Source of the DNA: Pseudoalteromonas luteoviolacea H33-S
Lineage (GTDB): Bacteria; Pseudomonadota; Gammaproteobacteria; Enterobacterales; Alteromonadaceae
Direction: 5' to 3'
NCBI RefSeq assembly: GCF_001625695.1
Contig: NZ_AUXY01000083.1
Span: 1 to 64,000, forward strand
DNA: 64,000 bases
Shown here: piece after piece, positions 25,427-34,467 of the stretch
Layout of the letters: the number at the start of each line of letters is the position of its first letter
Numbering within the stretch: position 1 is the first letter of the stretch
Translations under genes and position numbers: made by a program
The notes under the pieces: generated by a model
Told to the model about the DNA's origin: nothing
What the model saw: only the letters and a program-made list of their open reading frames with translations
The model's database searches: none

Positions 25427-26968
25427 CTAGTATTCTAATTGACCACCATTATTGATAAAAGTGGCATATTCTTGCCAAAGGTCCTCTACACCTCTTCCTA
25501 AAATCTGTTGGAAAGCGGCATCAAAAGACCAAGTATAATTTCCTAAATCTTTTGCTGCTTTATTAAATTTGTATAGGAAGTCTGGATCGTGTGTGACACG
25601 GACATAGTGTAAAAAGAACCCTGTGGTGGTGTAACCACCTAGCCATTTTTTAGGGTCGTTTACATTAGGCGTACGTGTTTTGTGAAGACCTTCTCCAATT
25701 CTGACTGCATCCGCAAGTCCTTCAGTATAAGCCCAATAAGCTTTACCATCGCCGTAATTATCATGAGTTAGCGGTGAATTGTTGTAACCGTGGGTGACTT
25801 CATGAGATAAAATACCATCAATTTCATTGCGGATTGCAGCGTCTGAATTACCGTTGTCACGGTAAATTTTCTCAAGGTGGCTCGTACTCACGACTATGGT
25901 CATTTCACCAGAACCATCTTGGCCCATCTTGTATGCAACAAACTCATTGCCCCAATGATCTTTTGCTCTAAGTTCGAATTGAAGGTTTCTGAAGCGATTG
26001 GACTCGACAGGGTCGCGGTAAAGTATTTTTGCTACATCCACGCAGCGATTTGCCATATGGCCAGCAGGATCTGAGATGATGCGTTTGAATAAAATAGCCC
26101 CTTGAGTTTGAGGGTCGACATCGACAAAGTTAACTTGTGGTTTTTTCCATTCACCTGTAGGAGGTGTGGTGGTTTCTTCCTTTATATTAATCGTGTAGCT
26201 GGTATTTGAGTAACCATATACTGAGACATATACGTCATTACCTTGTAATGTACATGATTCATTGGCATTGGGTGTGGTACTGCTACAGTCAAATAACTGT
26301 GTTGTTGGCTGAGCTGCACGTCGCATATATAAATCGGCGTCTCCATTACCCGTTGTTGTCGCAATCACTTTGCCTGCAACATTAAATGGGCCAAAATGCT
26401 GCCATTGGCCCGCGTTTAAACTATTACTTTGCGAGATAGGTAAGCTGCTCGGTGGGGTGATGTCGGCTGAAAACATTTCAATTTCAGCAAGTTGTAAAAT
26501 ATTTGCGCCCTTGGTTGATGAAATATCAACTTTTACATACGAAAAGCTCTGTGGATTTGCAATGCTAAACTGCTTAGTTTGATGGCGAGCACTGAAAGAT
26601 TGATTGTAACGTGTATCCAGTGTTGTCCAGTTTACACCATCATTAGACCCTTGTAATTGCCAATCTTGTGGATCACGATTTGGCGCATCATTGGCTGAAG
26701 TTAGCGTGTATGAAGTTATAGCTTGAGGTTGTGCAAATTGATAACTTATCCATCCTGAAGAGGTGAAAGTCAGCCACTTGCTGTACTTGTTATCATCAAA
26801 TGCTTTAATTCGGCCTTCAAAGTCACCATTTTCGCCTGATGCACGGATGGCATTTGGATTATCTGAAGTGAGGTCTGTTTGTGCAATGGCTGCGGTCGAT
26901 AATAATGCGCCAAGTAAACACGCGAGTTTGGTTTTATTTAAGGCATTGTGTGTAATTAGTGATTTCAT
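25427..26968 (-). CDS. Secreted BSP-family zinc metalloprotease with discoidin and PPC domains
   Basis: This 513-residue protein begins with a signal peptide (cleavage likely after AIAQ, near residue 30). A F5/8 type C (discoidin) domain follows (about 35-170, with DDNKYSKWLTFTSSGWISYQF), then a bacterial pre-peptidase C-terminal (PPC) domain (about 185-270, GDADLYMRR, YVSVYGYSNTSYTI). The C-terminal domain resembles plant basic secretory protein family peptidases (PF04450), with zinc motif HEVTHGYNN at about 388 and downstream EGLADAVRIGEGLH. It probably digests extracellular protein after carbohydrate or surface binding. The gene is monocistronic. Confidence 0.88.
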   Translation of the reverse strand: MKSLITHNALNKTKLACLLGALLSTAAIAQTDLTSDNPNAIRASGENGDFEGRIKAFDDNKYSKWLTFTSSGWISYQFAQPQAITSYTLTSANDAPNRDPQDWQLQGSNDGVNWTTLDTRYNQSFSARHQTKQFSIANPQSFSYVKVDISSTKGANILQLAEIEMFSADITPPSSLPISQSNSLNAGQWQHFGPFNVAGKVIATTTGNGDADLYMRRAAQPTTQLFDCSSTTPNANESCTLQGNDVYVSVYGYSNTSYTINIKEETTTPPTGEWKKPQVNFVDVDPQTQGAILFKRIISDPAGHMANRCVDVAKILYRDPVESNRFRNLQFELRAKDHWGNEFVAYKMGQDGSGEMTIVVSTSHLEKIYRDNGNSDAAIRNEIDGILSHEVTHGYNNSPLTHDNYGDGKAYWAYTEGLADAVRIGEGLHKTRTPNVNDPKKWLGGYTTTGFFLHYVRVTHDPDFLYKFNKAAKDLGNYTWSFDAAFQQILGRGVEDLWQEYATFINNGGQLEY

Positions 26969-27374
26969 GTGTATCCAACCTTGTATCGTTCCAATAAATG
27001 ATTGTGGCTTGTTCCCTTATTAATTTTGACTCAAGTGATGTTTTTTATTTTTATGAACTCATTTCATGTCAAAAATAATTGGAACGGTTTAAATGATTGG
27101 TTGTATTTTAAACTTTGTCAAAGGTTTTTTTACGGTTTTGTAACTATTCGGTATGCTAGTTGTTCAATTTAATCGAAGTTTTTGAATTGTTTTTTACGGG
27201 TTAAAGTTTACTGTTTGACTATTTTATTCATGCGCTATATATAAAAAAACACTATTTTTCAGGGCGATAAAATAGACAGTCATTTACAAGGAGAAAGGTA
27301 ATTTATAAAATTGAATGAAAGAAATTAATTGTCATTTCATGAGTGTAAAGAAATGAAAATAGTGGGAGTATAAA
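26969..27374. other. AT-rich divergent intergenic region
   Basis: This 406-bp gap separates the leftward metalloprotease from the rightward GNAT gene and presumably holds both promoters. A purine-rich aaggagaaagg at 27289-27299 looks like a ribosome binding site but opens no frame longer than a few codons. I see no gene. Confidence 0.4.
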
Positions 27375-27809
27375 ATGAATTGGAGTATCGAACAGGGGAG
27401 CATTGATGAGGTCATTGAGATTGAAAATCAAGTGCCTGAGTTTGTAACGCCAAAAACGCGAGCATTGATAGAAGCGCGTTTAAAAAATAAAAAAACACTA
27501 CTGCTTGTTGCCAAAGCAGATGGTCAGCCGGTCGCGTATAAGCTGGGCTATGCTTTGGATGAAAAACACTTTTATAGTTGGCTAGGCGCTGTTATTCCTG
27601 AGTTCAGAGAAGCTGGGATCGCACAAGCCTTGTTGAATGAACAGGAGCGATGGTGTACTTCACTGGGCTATGAAGCCATTGGTGTTAAATCAATGAATCG
27701 ATTCAAGAATATGCTAATGATGCTTTTGAAAAACAATTATCAAATTGTCGCATGCCACCCACTAGAAGATGGCACGGATAGCAAAATTCATTTTTTAAAG
27801 CAGCTATAA
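27375..27809 (+). CDS. GNAT-family N-acetyltransferase
   Basis: The 144-residue protein fits the GNAT fold: an N-terminal strand/helix region, VAKADGQPVAYKLGYALDE in the central sheet, and the acetyl-CoA segment VIPEFREAGIAQALLNEQERWC, a variant of the Q/R-x-x-G-x-G/A loop. The substrate is unknown. The start has GTGGGAG upstream. Its 3' end overlaps that of the convergent DMT transporter gene by 6 bp. Confidence 0.85.
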   Translation: MNWSIEQGSIDEVIEIENQVPEFVTPKTRALIEARLKNKKTLLLVAKADGQPVAYKLGYALDEKHFYSWLGAVIPEFREAGIAQALLNEQERWCTSLGYEAIGVKSMNRFKNMLMMLLKNNYQIVACHPLEDGTDSKIHFLKQL

Positions 27810-28700
27810 TTCATTGCTAGAGTGCTGAGGCTTTTTCGTTGGCTTTGTGATAATTTTCTTTTCAAAATAGTAATTTATCAATAGTGCGAGACAAATAATG
27901 CCACTGCCAAGTGAGAGTGATAATAAATCGGCTTGGCGGTTCCAAATGAGTAGATTTACCAACACGCCTATGGGGATAAGTACATTGTTCATAATGGCGA
28001 GAGAGCCAACAGAAACAAGCGTAGCCCCCTTATTCCATAAGAAATAACCTAGTCCTGATGCAATTAATCCGAGGTAAATGAGAATTCCCCATTGCAATTG
28101 AGTCGTTGGCAACTTTTCACTATTACCTAATATCATGTAACTTAAACCAGTAACAATAAGCGCGCCAAAAAAGAAAAAGCCAAAGCAAGTGTGTTGAGGG
28201 GGAAGTGCGTTACCCTTGGGTAGCTTTTGATATAATACCTGACCTAGTGCAAAGCAAAAATTTGCCCCTTGTACCAACAGTAAACCAGTCCAAAAGTCTT
28301 CGTTTACCTGTGCTTGGCGTATGGTTATAGCGCCCGCAGTTGCGAGCAATGCAACAAATAGATAGTGAAGATGCAGCCTTTTCTCTATCAAGTCATTGAT
28401 AATGGTGATGTAAACCGGCGTCATAACGGTAAAGAGCAGGACCTCTGGCACACTTAAATATAAAAAGGAGTGATAATAAAAGCCATACATCAAACCAATT
28501 TGGATTGCGCCAATTACCATCAATTGCACCGCGACACGCGGGGTAACGCTAGACAGCCTTGTAAAAGGCAAAAATATCAGTAAGGCGATAGCAACACGAC
28601 TAAAAGCCGCAAACCAAGAGTCGACTTGACCGGCGAGATAGACCCCAATCAAACTAAATGAAAAGGCCCAAAGTAGAGTGACAAAAGAAAGGTATTGCAT
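27804..28700 (-). CDS. EamA/DMT-family transporter
   Basis: This inner-membrane protein has about ten transmembrane helices in two EamA repeats (ALLWAF-type start in TM1; second repeat around WTGLLLVQGANFCFALGQVLYQ). DMT proteins typically export amino acids or small metabolites. I chose the ATG at 28700, which starts right at TM1 and has GGAT upstream; an in-frame ATG at 28739 would add 13 charged residues and has no ribosome binding site. The substrate cannot be predicted. Confidence 0.85.
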   Translation of the reverse strand: MQYLSFVTLLWAFSFSLIGVYLAGQVDSWFAAFSRVAIALLIFLPFTRLSSVTPRVAVQLMVIGAIQIGLMYGFYYHSFLYLSVPEVLLFTVMTPVYITIINDLIEKRLHLHYLFVALLATAGAITIRQAQVNEDFWTGLLLVQGANFCFALGQVLYQKLPKGNALPPQHTCFGFFFFGALIVTGLSYMILGNSEKLPTTQLQWGILIYLGLIASGLGYFLWNKGATLVSVGSLAIMNNVLIPIGVLVNLLIWNRQADLLSLSLGSGIICLALLINYYFEKKIITKPTKKPQHSSNEL

Positions 28701-28860
28701 AGTATCCGGTTTGAGTTTTTGTCTATGGTAAAAGGTCATCAGGGATAAATCGAGCGATTAGCACAAAAAGTTAAAATTTATTGAGGACCCGTTTTGCACT
28801 TAGCCATACTGGTGCTGATTCATCGATAATAACGAACTAATTAACCGTTATAATATGATT

Positions 28861-28966
28861 TTAATTTACTACCTAGTCGCTACAATGAAGTTGTTTTCAC
28901 ATTTATCCCTTTCATGATTACCCATGATGTGTTAAAGGCCACCATTTATATGGTGGCCTTTTTATT
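28861..28966 (+). ncRNA. Candidate small RNA with its own promoter and terminator
   Basis: A consensus -10 box TATAAT (28849-28854) lies about 80 bp before a near-perfect intrinsic terminator (28934-28966) in a gap between divergently placed genes, and no protein gene ends upstream of this terminator. The implied transcript of about 105 nt contains only a 10-codon frame (from ATG at 28884). No good -35 box is seen. The terminator is well supported; its status as an RNA gene is inferred from the terminator having no other client. Confidence 0.42.
28934..28966 (+). terminator. Strong intrinsic terminator
   Basis: AAAGGCCACCA pairs perfectly with TGGTGGCCTTT around a TTTATA loop and is followed by TTTATTT on the plus strand. 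It is oriented rightwards although no recognised rightward gene precedes it. Confidence 0.88.
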
Positions 28967-29125
28967 TGCATGGTGAATTTATTGACTGCGCCTTTCTACG
29001 TTTTGCACTTTTTTAAATAATAACGGGTCTTTGTTCATCATACGCTAAACTTCAAACGTGTATCCTTTGCTTAAGTGGCATCGATAATGCTGATAGAAAC
29101 TACCTGTCGTCGTGAGGAACAATAT

Positions 29126-29689
29126 ATGAAGCGGTTATTTGTTATGGGGTTGATACTGTCAATTACTTATCTGTCGGGCTGTGCCTCTATGGGGTCGGGG
29201 GATAATGCCCAAAAGCGTGCGCAAATAATAAAGATGAAAAACGACACTTTGTCGCAGCTCTATAAAGAAAAGCCAGATACTCGAGCGCAGTTACGTTCAG
29301 CTGTTGGTTACGCGGTGTTCTCAAATGCCAACATTAACTTACTATTGGTGTCTGCTGGCACAGGCTATGGGGTTGTTAAAAATAGCCAAACAGGGCAATT
29401 CACATATATGAATATGGCCGAAGGCGGTGTGGGCTTAGGCCTTGGTGTTAAAGATTACCGTTTAATTTTGGTTTTTCATACTACAGAAGCGCTCAATGAC
29501 TTTGTCAGTAATGGCTGGACTTTTGGTGGTAATGCTGATGCAGCTGCAAAAGCGTCAGATAAAGGAGCAGCCATTCAAGGTGAGGTCTATTACGGCGGCA
29601 TGTCGGTTTATACGCTGACGCAAAGTGGCTTGGCTTTACAGGCGACTGTTAAAGGCACTCGGTTTTGGCCAGATAGCTCTTTGAATTAA
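29126..29689 (+). CDS. YSC84/SYLF-domain lipoprotein
   Basis: The mature start follows a lipobox (LSGCAS), so this is a lipoprotein of about 187 residues (TYLSGCASMGSG). The SYLF/Ysc84 region is clear: LRSAVGYAVFSNANINLLLVSAGTGYGVVKN, then GGVGLGLGVKDYRLILVFH and VYYGGMSVYTLTQSGLALQATVKGT. SYLF proteins bind lipids, but the bacterial role is not well defined. I chose ATG 29126 because it has GAGGAA upstream and gives a proper signal peptide; an upstream in-frame ATG at 29075 would add 17 polar residues. Confidence 0.88.
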   Translation: MKRLFVMGLILSITYLSGCASMGSGDNAQKRAQIIKMKNDTLSQLYKEKPDTRAQLRSAVGYAVFSNANINLLLVSAGTGYGVVKNSQTGQFTYMNMAEGGVGLGLGVKDYRLILVFHTTEALNDFVSNGWTFGGNADAAAKASDKGAAIQGEVYYGGMSVYTLTQSGLALQATVKGTRFWPDSSLN

Positions 29690-29838
29690 CATCTTGTACA
29701 AAGCGAGACTGCAAAAGTCATCTATAGCCCATTTGGCATAAACGTATTTTTTATAAGATTTCGCTTTTTGTTCTTGTGGGCTAAACAAGTATTCGCTATA
29801 AACAACGTAAGCATGTGTAAATATTTATAGAGGGTAAC

Positions 29839-30762
29839 GTGTTTAAGGAAATTGACGACCTCAGTGATAGCTTAGTCTTGATCGTAGAGGACTCGGCATT
29901 AACGCAAAAAGTGCTTGGTGCTTGTTTGGATGGCTTATGCCGTGTAGATGCTGTAGACAGCGCTGAAGAGGCGATTAACTATTGTCTTAAATCACCCCCT
30001 GATTTGATCCTAATGGATTGGATCCTTGGCGGTATGACGGGGTTGGAAGCTTGTAAAAAAATCCAAGCGATGGATGAACTCAATGACATTCCTATCATAT
30101 TTGTCACATCGAATACCAATGAAAATCAGCAAGAGTTATGTTGGGATGCGGGCGCAGTAGACTTTTTAGGCAAGCCTATTGTCGCGAGGACTCTGGTTAA
30201 TCGTGTTAGAACTCACCTTAAGTATAAACGCCAAACTGATATCTTAAAGCAATACTCTTTCTTTGATGGTCTCACGGAAGTGTTTAATCGACGCTACTTT
30301 GATATGGAGTGTAAACGCTTATTTAGGCAAAACTTGCGGCAGCAACAGTGCTTAGCCGTAGTTATGCTTGATATTGACTACTTTAAGTTGTTCAACGATG
30401 AATATGGGCATTTGCAAGGGGATGATGCACTTAAAGAAGTGGCAAAAATTGCCGTTAAAATGGTAAATCGCCCTCTAGATAGCGTGTTTAGATATGGCGG
30501 TGAAGAATTCGCGGTTTTATTGCCCAATACCAGTGAGGATGGCGCTCTAAAGATAGCGCAGTCCATTGTACATGCGGTAAGAGGGCTTGAGATCCCACAC
30601 GGTAAGTCAGAGTTTGACGTGGTCACCGTGAGCGCAGGTGTCGCTGTTGGCAAGTACGGTGTCTATGACAATGTTGAAGAGTTAATTCAAAAAGCAGATG
30701 AAGGCTTGTATATGGCCAAATCTAATGGCAGAGATCAGGCATTTTTATTTAATGAAAATTAA
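29839..30762 (+). CDS. Response regulator diguanylate cyclase (REC-GGDEF)
   Basis: The 307-residue protein joins a receiver domain (LIVEDS, phospho-Asp in LILMDWILGGMTG, Lys in LGKPI) to a GGDEF domain with active-site GGEEF (RYGGEEFAVLLP). Five residues before GGEEF lies RPLD, an intact RxxD product-inhibition site. It should therefore be an active, feedback-inhibited cyclase making cyclic di-GMP. The start is GTG at 29839 with AGAGGG upstream. No partner kinase is adjacent. Confidence 0.93.
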   Translation: MFKEIDDLSDSLVLIVEDSALTQKVLGACLDGLCRVDAVDSAEEAINYCLKSPPDLILMDWILGGMTGLEACKKIQAMDELNDIPIIFVTSNTNENQQELCWDAGAVDFLGKPIVARTLVNRVRTHLKYKRQTDILKQYSFFDGLTEVFNRRYFDMECKRLFRQNLRQQQCLAVVMLDIDYFKLFNDEYGHLQGDDALKEVAKIAVKMVNRPLDSVFRYGGEEFAVLLPNTSEDGALKIAQSIVHAVRGLEIPHGKSEFDVVTVSAGVAVGKYGVYDNVEELIQKADEGLYMAKSNGRDQAFLFNEN

Positions 30763-30766
30763 GGCG

Positions 30767-30799
30767 TAGAAGGTGCAATTCGCGTGATTGCACCTTCTA
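30767..30799. terminator. Hairpin between convergent genes
   Basis: A perfect 13-bp stem TAGAAGGTGCAAT / ATTGCACCTTCTA with a 7-base loop lies between the diguanylate cyclase and the transporter stop codons. It lacks a good T-run, but its position and stem length fit a bidirectional terminator. Confidence 0.65.
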
Positions 30800-30809
30800 G
30801 ATTGTGACT

Positions 30810-32063
30810 TTACATATTAAATAACAAGGCAGATACAGCGAGTAATCCAACGCTAAGCACGAAATAAGTACTTAATTTACCCTTGTACTTTTGCAGTGCT
30901 GGTACTTTGTAAATCGCAATGGTCGGCATAACAAAAAGGATTAACGCGATAATTGGACCTGATATTGCGCCCATCATATCTAAAATACTTGGGTTGATAA
31001 CTGCACACACCCAAATAGAGATAAACATTAATACCACGCCAAGTTTGTCAGCTGTTTTATAGTTCATTGACGTCTGCTTAGTTACCAATCCATTAAAGCT
31101 CTCTCTCGCGCCTAAGAAGTGCCCTAGGAATGATGAGGTGATAGCAATGAAAGCGACGAGTGGCCCAAGTGTTTCAATGAATGGGTTGTTGTATACGTTT
31201 GCAAGATAAGATAGTACAGACACATTCGCTTCTTTCGCTTCGGCCATTTGCTCAGGTGTTAGTGAAAAAATACAAGAGAATACAAAAAGTAATACGAATG
31301 CGATGAGCATAAGTGCTGTGTTTCGCAAAATAGCTTCAGCCTTGACTGTTGCTTCTGATTTGTAGTGCCTACGCTGTGTATTGGCGAAGCTAGAAATTGC
31401 TGCAGCATGGCTGAATGAGAAGACAACAATAGGAACAGATAACCATAAAGTTTCTGTCAATGAGCCTACATCAGGTGTTGTAATAGTCGGTAATTGCCAG
31501 TTAGGTATTAAATATAAAGACAAAAATAACAAAACACCGACTAACGGGTAGACCAGAATTGCAAATGCTCTAAGTAGTAATTTTTCTCCGCCCAACATAA
31601 TGGCAATCATACCCGCTACTAGCACACCAGACAGTAATACTCGTGGTAAAGACTCCATTTCTAGTTGGTTGACCATGAAGCTGTCTACAGTATTGGTCAG
31701 TCCCACACCATATATAAGTAAAATAGGGAAGATTGAGAAGAAATATAGGAGTGAAATCAAGCGACCACTGGTTGCGCCAAAGTGCTCTTCAACGACGTCG
31801 GTGAAGTCTGAATCACTCTTTTTTGAAGACAAGACAAATCGTGCAAGCCCTCTGTGTGCCAAATACGTCATGGGGAACGCAAGTACAGCCATGATCAATA
31901 GCGGCCAAAACCCACCTATACCGATATTAATAGGTAAAAATAAAATACCTGCACCAACTGCGGTACCAAAGAGGCTTAGCACCCAATTAGTGTCATGTTG
32001 GGTCCAGCCTGTATGGCTGGTGTTTACCGTGTTACCGGTATCTCCCGCTTGTGAATGACTCAT
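30810..32063 (-). CDS. HAAAP-family amino acid permease (SdaC/serine-threonine type)
   Basis: This 417-residue membrane protein has about 11 transmembrane helices. Family landmarks are the N-terminal WTQHDTNWVLSLFGTAVGAGILFLPI, FPMTYLAHRGLARF, VFSFSHAAAISSF and SFLGHFLGARESF. These fit the SdaC/TdcC branch of aromatic and hydroxy amino acid permeases, which import serine or threonine with H+ or Na+. The exact substrate is not determined. The gene is monocistronic with a very long upstream gap. Confidence 0.88.
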   Translation of the reverse strand: MSHSQAGDTGNTVNTSHTGWTQHDTNWVLSLFGTAVGAGILFLPINIGIGGFWPLLIMAVLAFPMTYLAHRGLARFVLSSKKSDSDFTDVVEEHFGATSGRLISLLYFFSIFPILLIYGVGLTNTVDSFMVNQLEMESLPRVLLSGVLVAGMIAIMLGGEKLLLRAFAILVYPLVGVLLFLSLYLIPNWQLPTITTPDVGSLTETLWLSVPIVVFSFSHAAAISSFANTQRRHYKSEATVKAEAILRNTALMLIAFVLLFVFSCIFSLTPEQMAEAKEANVSVLSYLANVYNNPFIETLGPLVAFIAITSSFLGHFLGARESFNGLVTKQTSMNYKTADKLGVVLMFISIWVCAVINPSILDMMGAISGPIIALILFVMPTIAIYKVPALQKYKGKLSTYFVLSVGLLAVSALLFNM

Positions 32064-32889
32064 ACTTGTTGTCCTACGTTTTAATTTTAATCGCGCGGAT
32101 GATATAGAAATTCACTTCTTGATGCATGTTTATTCGGTTTGTTTGGGTGTTTTTCATACAAAACGAGGCTTTTGCGGTTAATAAGTATTCACAATGATAA
32201 AGTTGAATCTGCATTAGTTTGGCTTTGTGTACACTTGTATTGAAGTGTTGCGTTAAGGCACAGCAGCTTATTGTGTGTCTGGTTGAGTGAGTATTGCAGT
32301 TGTCGCTTGAACAATAAATGGTGACTAGGCTTGGGGTTTTGACACTGCCGATATAAAATCTTGGTGAATATTTATTTAGAGTTCAATTCTATTTAATAAA
32401 ATCAGTAAGGTAGAACTTATATGAATATTTTTTATAAATGATGATTTAATTCATAACTTTTTCTTTTTACTAGCTTGGCACCTTAATCACCTTAATGTTA
32501 AGTGATATTATATAGCTCTATTCGATGTTATCTTTTTATCACTTTGATGGTTTTATAGGCGGTTATAACTTATGGTTTATTCTTTGTTTGTTTTATCATT
32601 TATTTGGTTTTGCTTTATTCTCTTTAAAAAAACAGGTGTGTTTTTTAAGTAATTTCATATATAAGTAATTGCAGTTATATGGGTTATTAAATTAAATAGC
32701 CTAATAATTAGCCTTCTCAGACAGCGTTCATAGCTTTGGAGACCTTGAATAGTCCTTTTGATGTTTTTTCAACCTCTTTGCTAGTTGTCAATTTCCTTGT
32801 TGCAAGTTTTACACTTTTACACATTCCCTGACTGATTCCTACACCGAGTTTAACTATGATTTACCCATCAAACATGATTGGGGAAAATA
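32064..32889. other. Large AT-rich intergenic region
   Basis: About 825 bp without a supportable gene, lying between the leftward permease and the rightward lipoprotein gene. A near-palindrome ATCAC-cTTAAtgTTAA-GTGAT lies at 32486-32506. The region is T-rich on the plus strand and must hold both promoters. A small RNA is possible, but I found no terminator that would support one. Confidence 0.4.
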
Positions 32890-33303
32890 ATGAAAAAGCT
32901 TTTAACAATGACAATAGTAGCGCTTTTGGCTAGTGGCTGTGCACATCACAATAACGTTAGACCTGCGCAAGATGGCAAGCATTATGTTAATTTGACCGCA
33001 GAAACAAGACAAAAAGCCGGAGAAGAAGCATTAGATCAAGCTAATTATTACTGCAGTGAAAATGGTGATACTCGTGCTTACATTATCAATGAAACCATCA
33101 CTTACATGGGGTCAATGCCTGAGCAAGAATATTTAAAAAATCGCAATTTGGCTGAAGCTGTTGAAGTGGCAGGTGCGGGCATGTCCATTTTAGGCGGTGG
33201 TCATGTGGATGACGTAGGTACTGCCATGTGGATTGGTGGTGGCATTGCAGAAGACTCAATGGGTGAACCATATCAAATAAACTTATCTTTTAGTTGTAAG
33301 TGA
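32890..33303 (+). CDS. Small lipoprotein of unknown function
   Basis: This 137-residue protein has a classical lipoprotein signal with lipobox LLASGCAH. The mature part has two cysteines (NYYCSEN and the C-terminal SFSCK) and a Gly-rich stretch (GAGMSILGGGHVDDVG). I do not recognise a family. The start at 32890 has GGGGAAAA upstream; an in-frame ATG four codons earlier is less well placed. The gene appears monocistronic. Confidence 0.72.
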   Translation: MKKLLTMTIVALLASGCAHHNNVRPAQDGKHYVNLTAETRQKAGEEALDQANYYCSENGDTRAYIINETITYMGSMPEQEYLKNRNLAEAVEVAGAGMSILGGGHVDDVGTAMWIGGGIAEDSMGEPYQINLSFSCK

Positions 33304-33352
33304 TAAGAGGTTTTTTCACTGTTTACTCTTAGTTCTATTATGTGTTTTTTTG

Positions 33353-33386
33353 AGCAAACGTTATTAAATAAAAAGTAACGTTTGCT
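33353..33386. terminator. Hairpin after small lipoprotein gene
   Basis: An 11-bp perfect inverted repeat AGCAAACGTTA / TAACGTTTGCT with a 12-base loop lies 50 bases beyond the stop. No T-run follows on the plus strand, so the terminator call is moderate; it could also be a protein-binding site. Confidence 0.45.
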
Positions 33387-33500
33387 TCTCAACTTATTTA
33401 ATATACTCATATTAAATTCAAATACCTTTATTGCAAGTTATCTAATGCATTGTTATGTTCTATCTAAATTTATGGAATATTAAATTACAAGGCCATAACA

Positions 33501-34397
33501 ATGATTAAAATAACAGCCTTTATCAGTCTTGCTATTTTACTACAGACATATTGTGCTTCTGCAAACATAGTCGCGCCCGCAGTGTCCAAGCATGTCGATG
33601 TTGGAGGGGTTAAGCTTTATATAGTTTGCTATGGCGAGGGCACTCCGAGTATTGTCGTCAATTCAGGATTTGGTGGAGCAGGGTCTCAAGGTGGTTGGGA
33701 GGAAGTTATCCGGCACATGAGCCCGTCAAACCAAATTTGCCTTTATGACCGCGCAAATTTAGGGAAAAGTGAGCCCTTTTCTGGCCATTATGACGTTGGA
33801 GTCATGGCTAAGCAATTAGGAATATTGCTCAAAAAAGCGCAGGTTCAAGCGCCACACATACTAGTTGGGCACTCTTATGGTTCCTATCCGATAAAATTAT
33901 TTAACCACGCATTTCCAGAGCGTGTTGCGGCGATTTTACTGGTTGACCCGACTCAATACGGCATGTTCAATAATGCCATTGCTAAATGGGCACCAGAGCA
34001 AGACACTTATTCAGCCAGCTTTACTCAGCGCATGCAGGACGAGCTATCAGGGTGGCATAACCCAGATCAAAACCCAGAAAAAGTTGATTTGAAGGCCAGC
34101 GCTCAGTTAATAAAAGACAGTAGGGATTTTGGTGATACGCCGTATGTTTTACTGTGGTCTAAAAATGGTGTTTGGCGTGGTGGAGATGCCCCTGTTGACT
34201 GGCACCCAAAAGCTTGGCAAAGAATGAAGACAATGTACGCTGAGGCGATTGATAAGATGCATAGTTTGTCTTCGGATAAAAAAATTGTTTTTGCAAATAC
34301 GCCACAGCACAACATTTTTCAATATGAACCGGAGTCAGTTGTTAAGGAGCTTCGATACTTACTTGATAAATTAAACCAAGCGCCTGAAAAAAACTGA
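33501..34397 (+). CDS. Secreted alpha/beta-fold hydrolase
   Basis: The 298-residue protein begins with a signal peptide (cleaved near residue 21, ending CASA). It shows the alpha/beta hydrolase pattern: oxyanion-side NSGFGGAGSQGGW, CLYDRANLGKSEP before the nucleophile elbow, nucleophile Ser in VGHSYGSYP, likely acid in LLVDPTQYG, and a late His in TPQHNIFQYEP. The substrate is unknown; it may be an esterase or peptidase-like hydrolase in the periplasm or outside. It is followed by the DUF4097-like gene in the same direction at 70 bp. Confidence 0.87.
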   Translation: MIKITAFISLAILLQTYCASANIVAPAVSKHVDVGGVKLYIVCYGEGTPSIVVNSGFGGAGSQGGWEEVIRHMSPSNQICLYDRANLGKSEPFSGHYDVGVMAKQLGILLKKAQVQAPHILVGHSYGSYPIKLFNHAFPERVAAILLVDPTQYGMFNNAIAKWAPEQDTYSASFTQRMQDELSGWHNPDQNPEKVDLKASAQLIKDSRDFGDTPYVLLWSKNGVWRGGDAPVDWHPKAWQRMKTMYAEAIDKMHSLSSDKKIVFANTPQHNIFQYEPESVVKELRYLLDKLNQAPEKN

Positions 34398-34467
34398 ACG
34401 TGCATTTAAACCTTTCTGTTATCTCTGGTCGTCAAAGTTTTTAAATAGAAAAAACAAGGACAACAAG

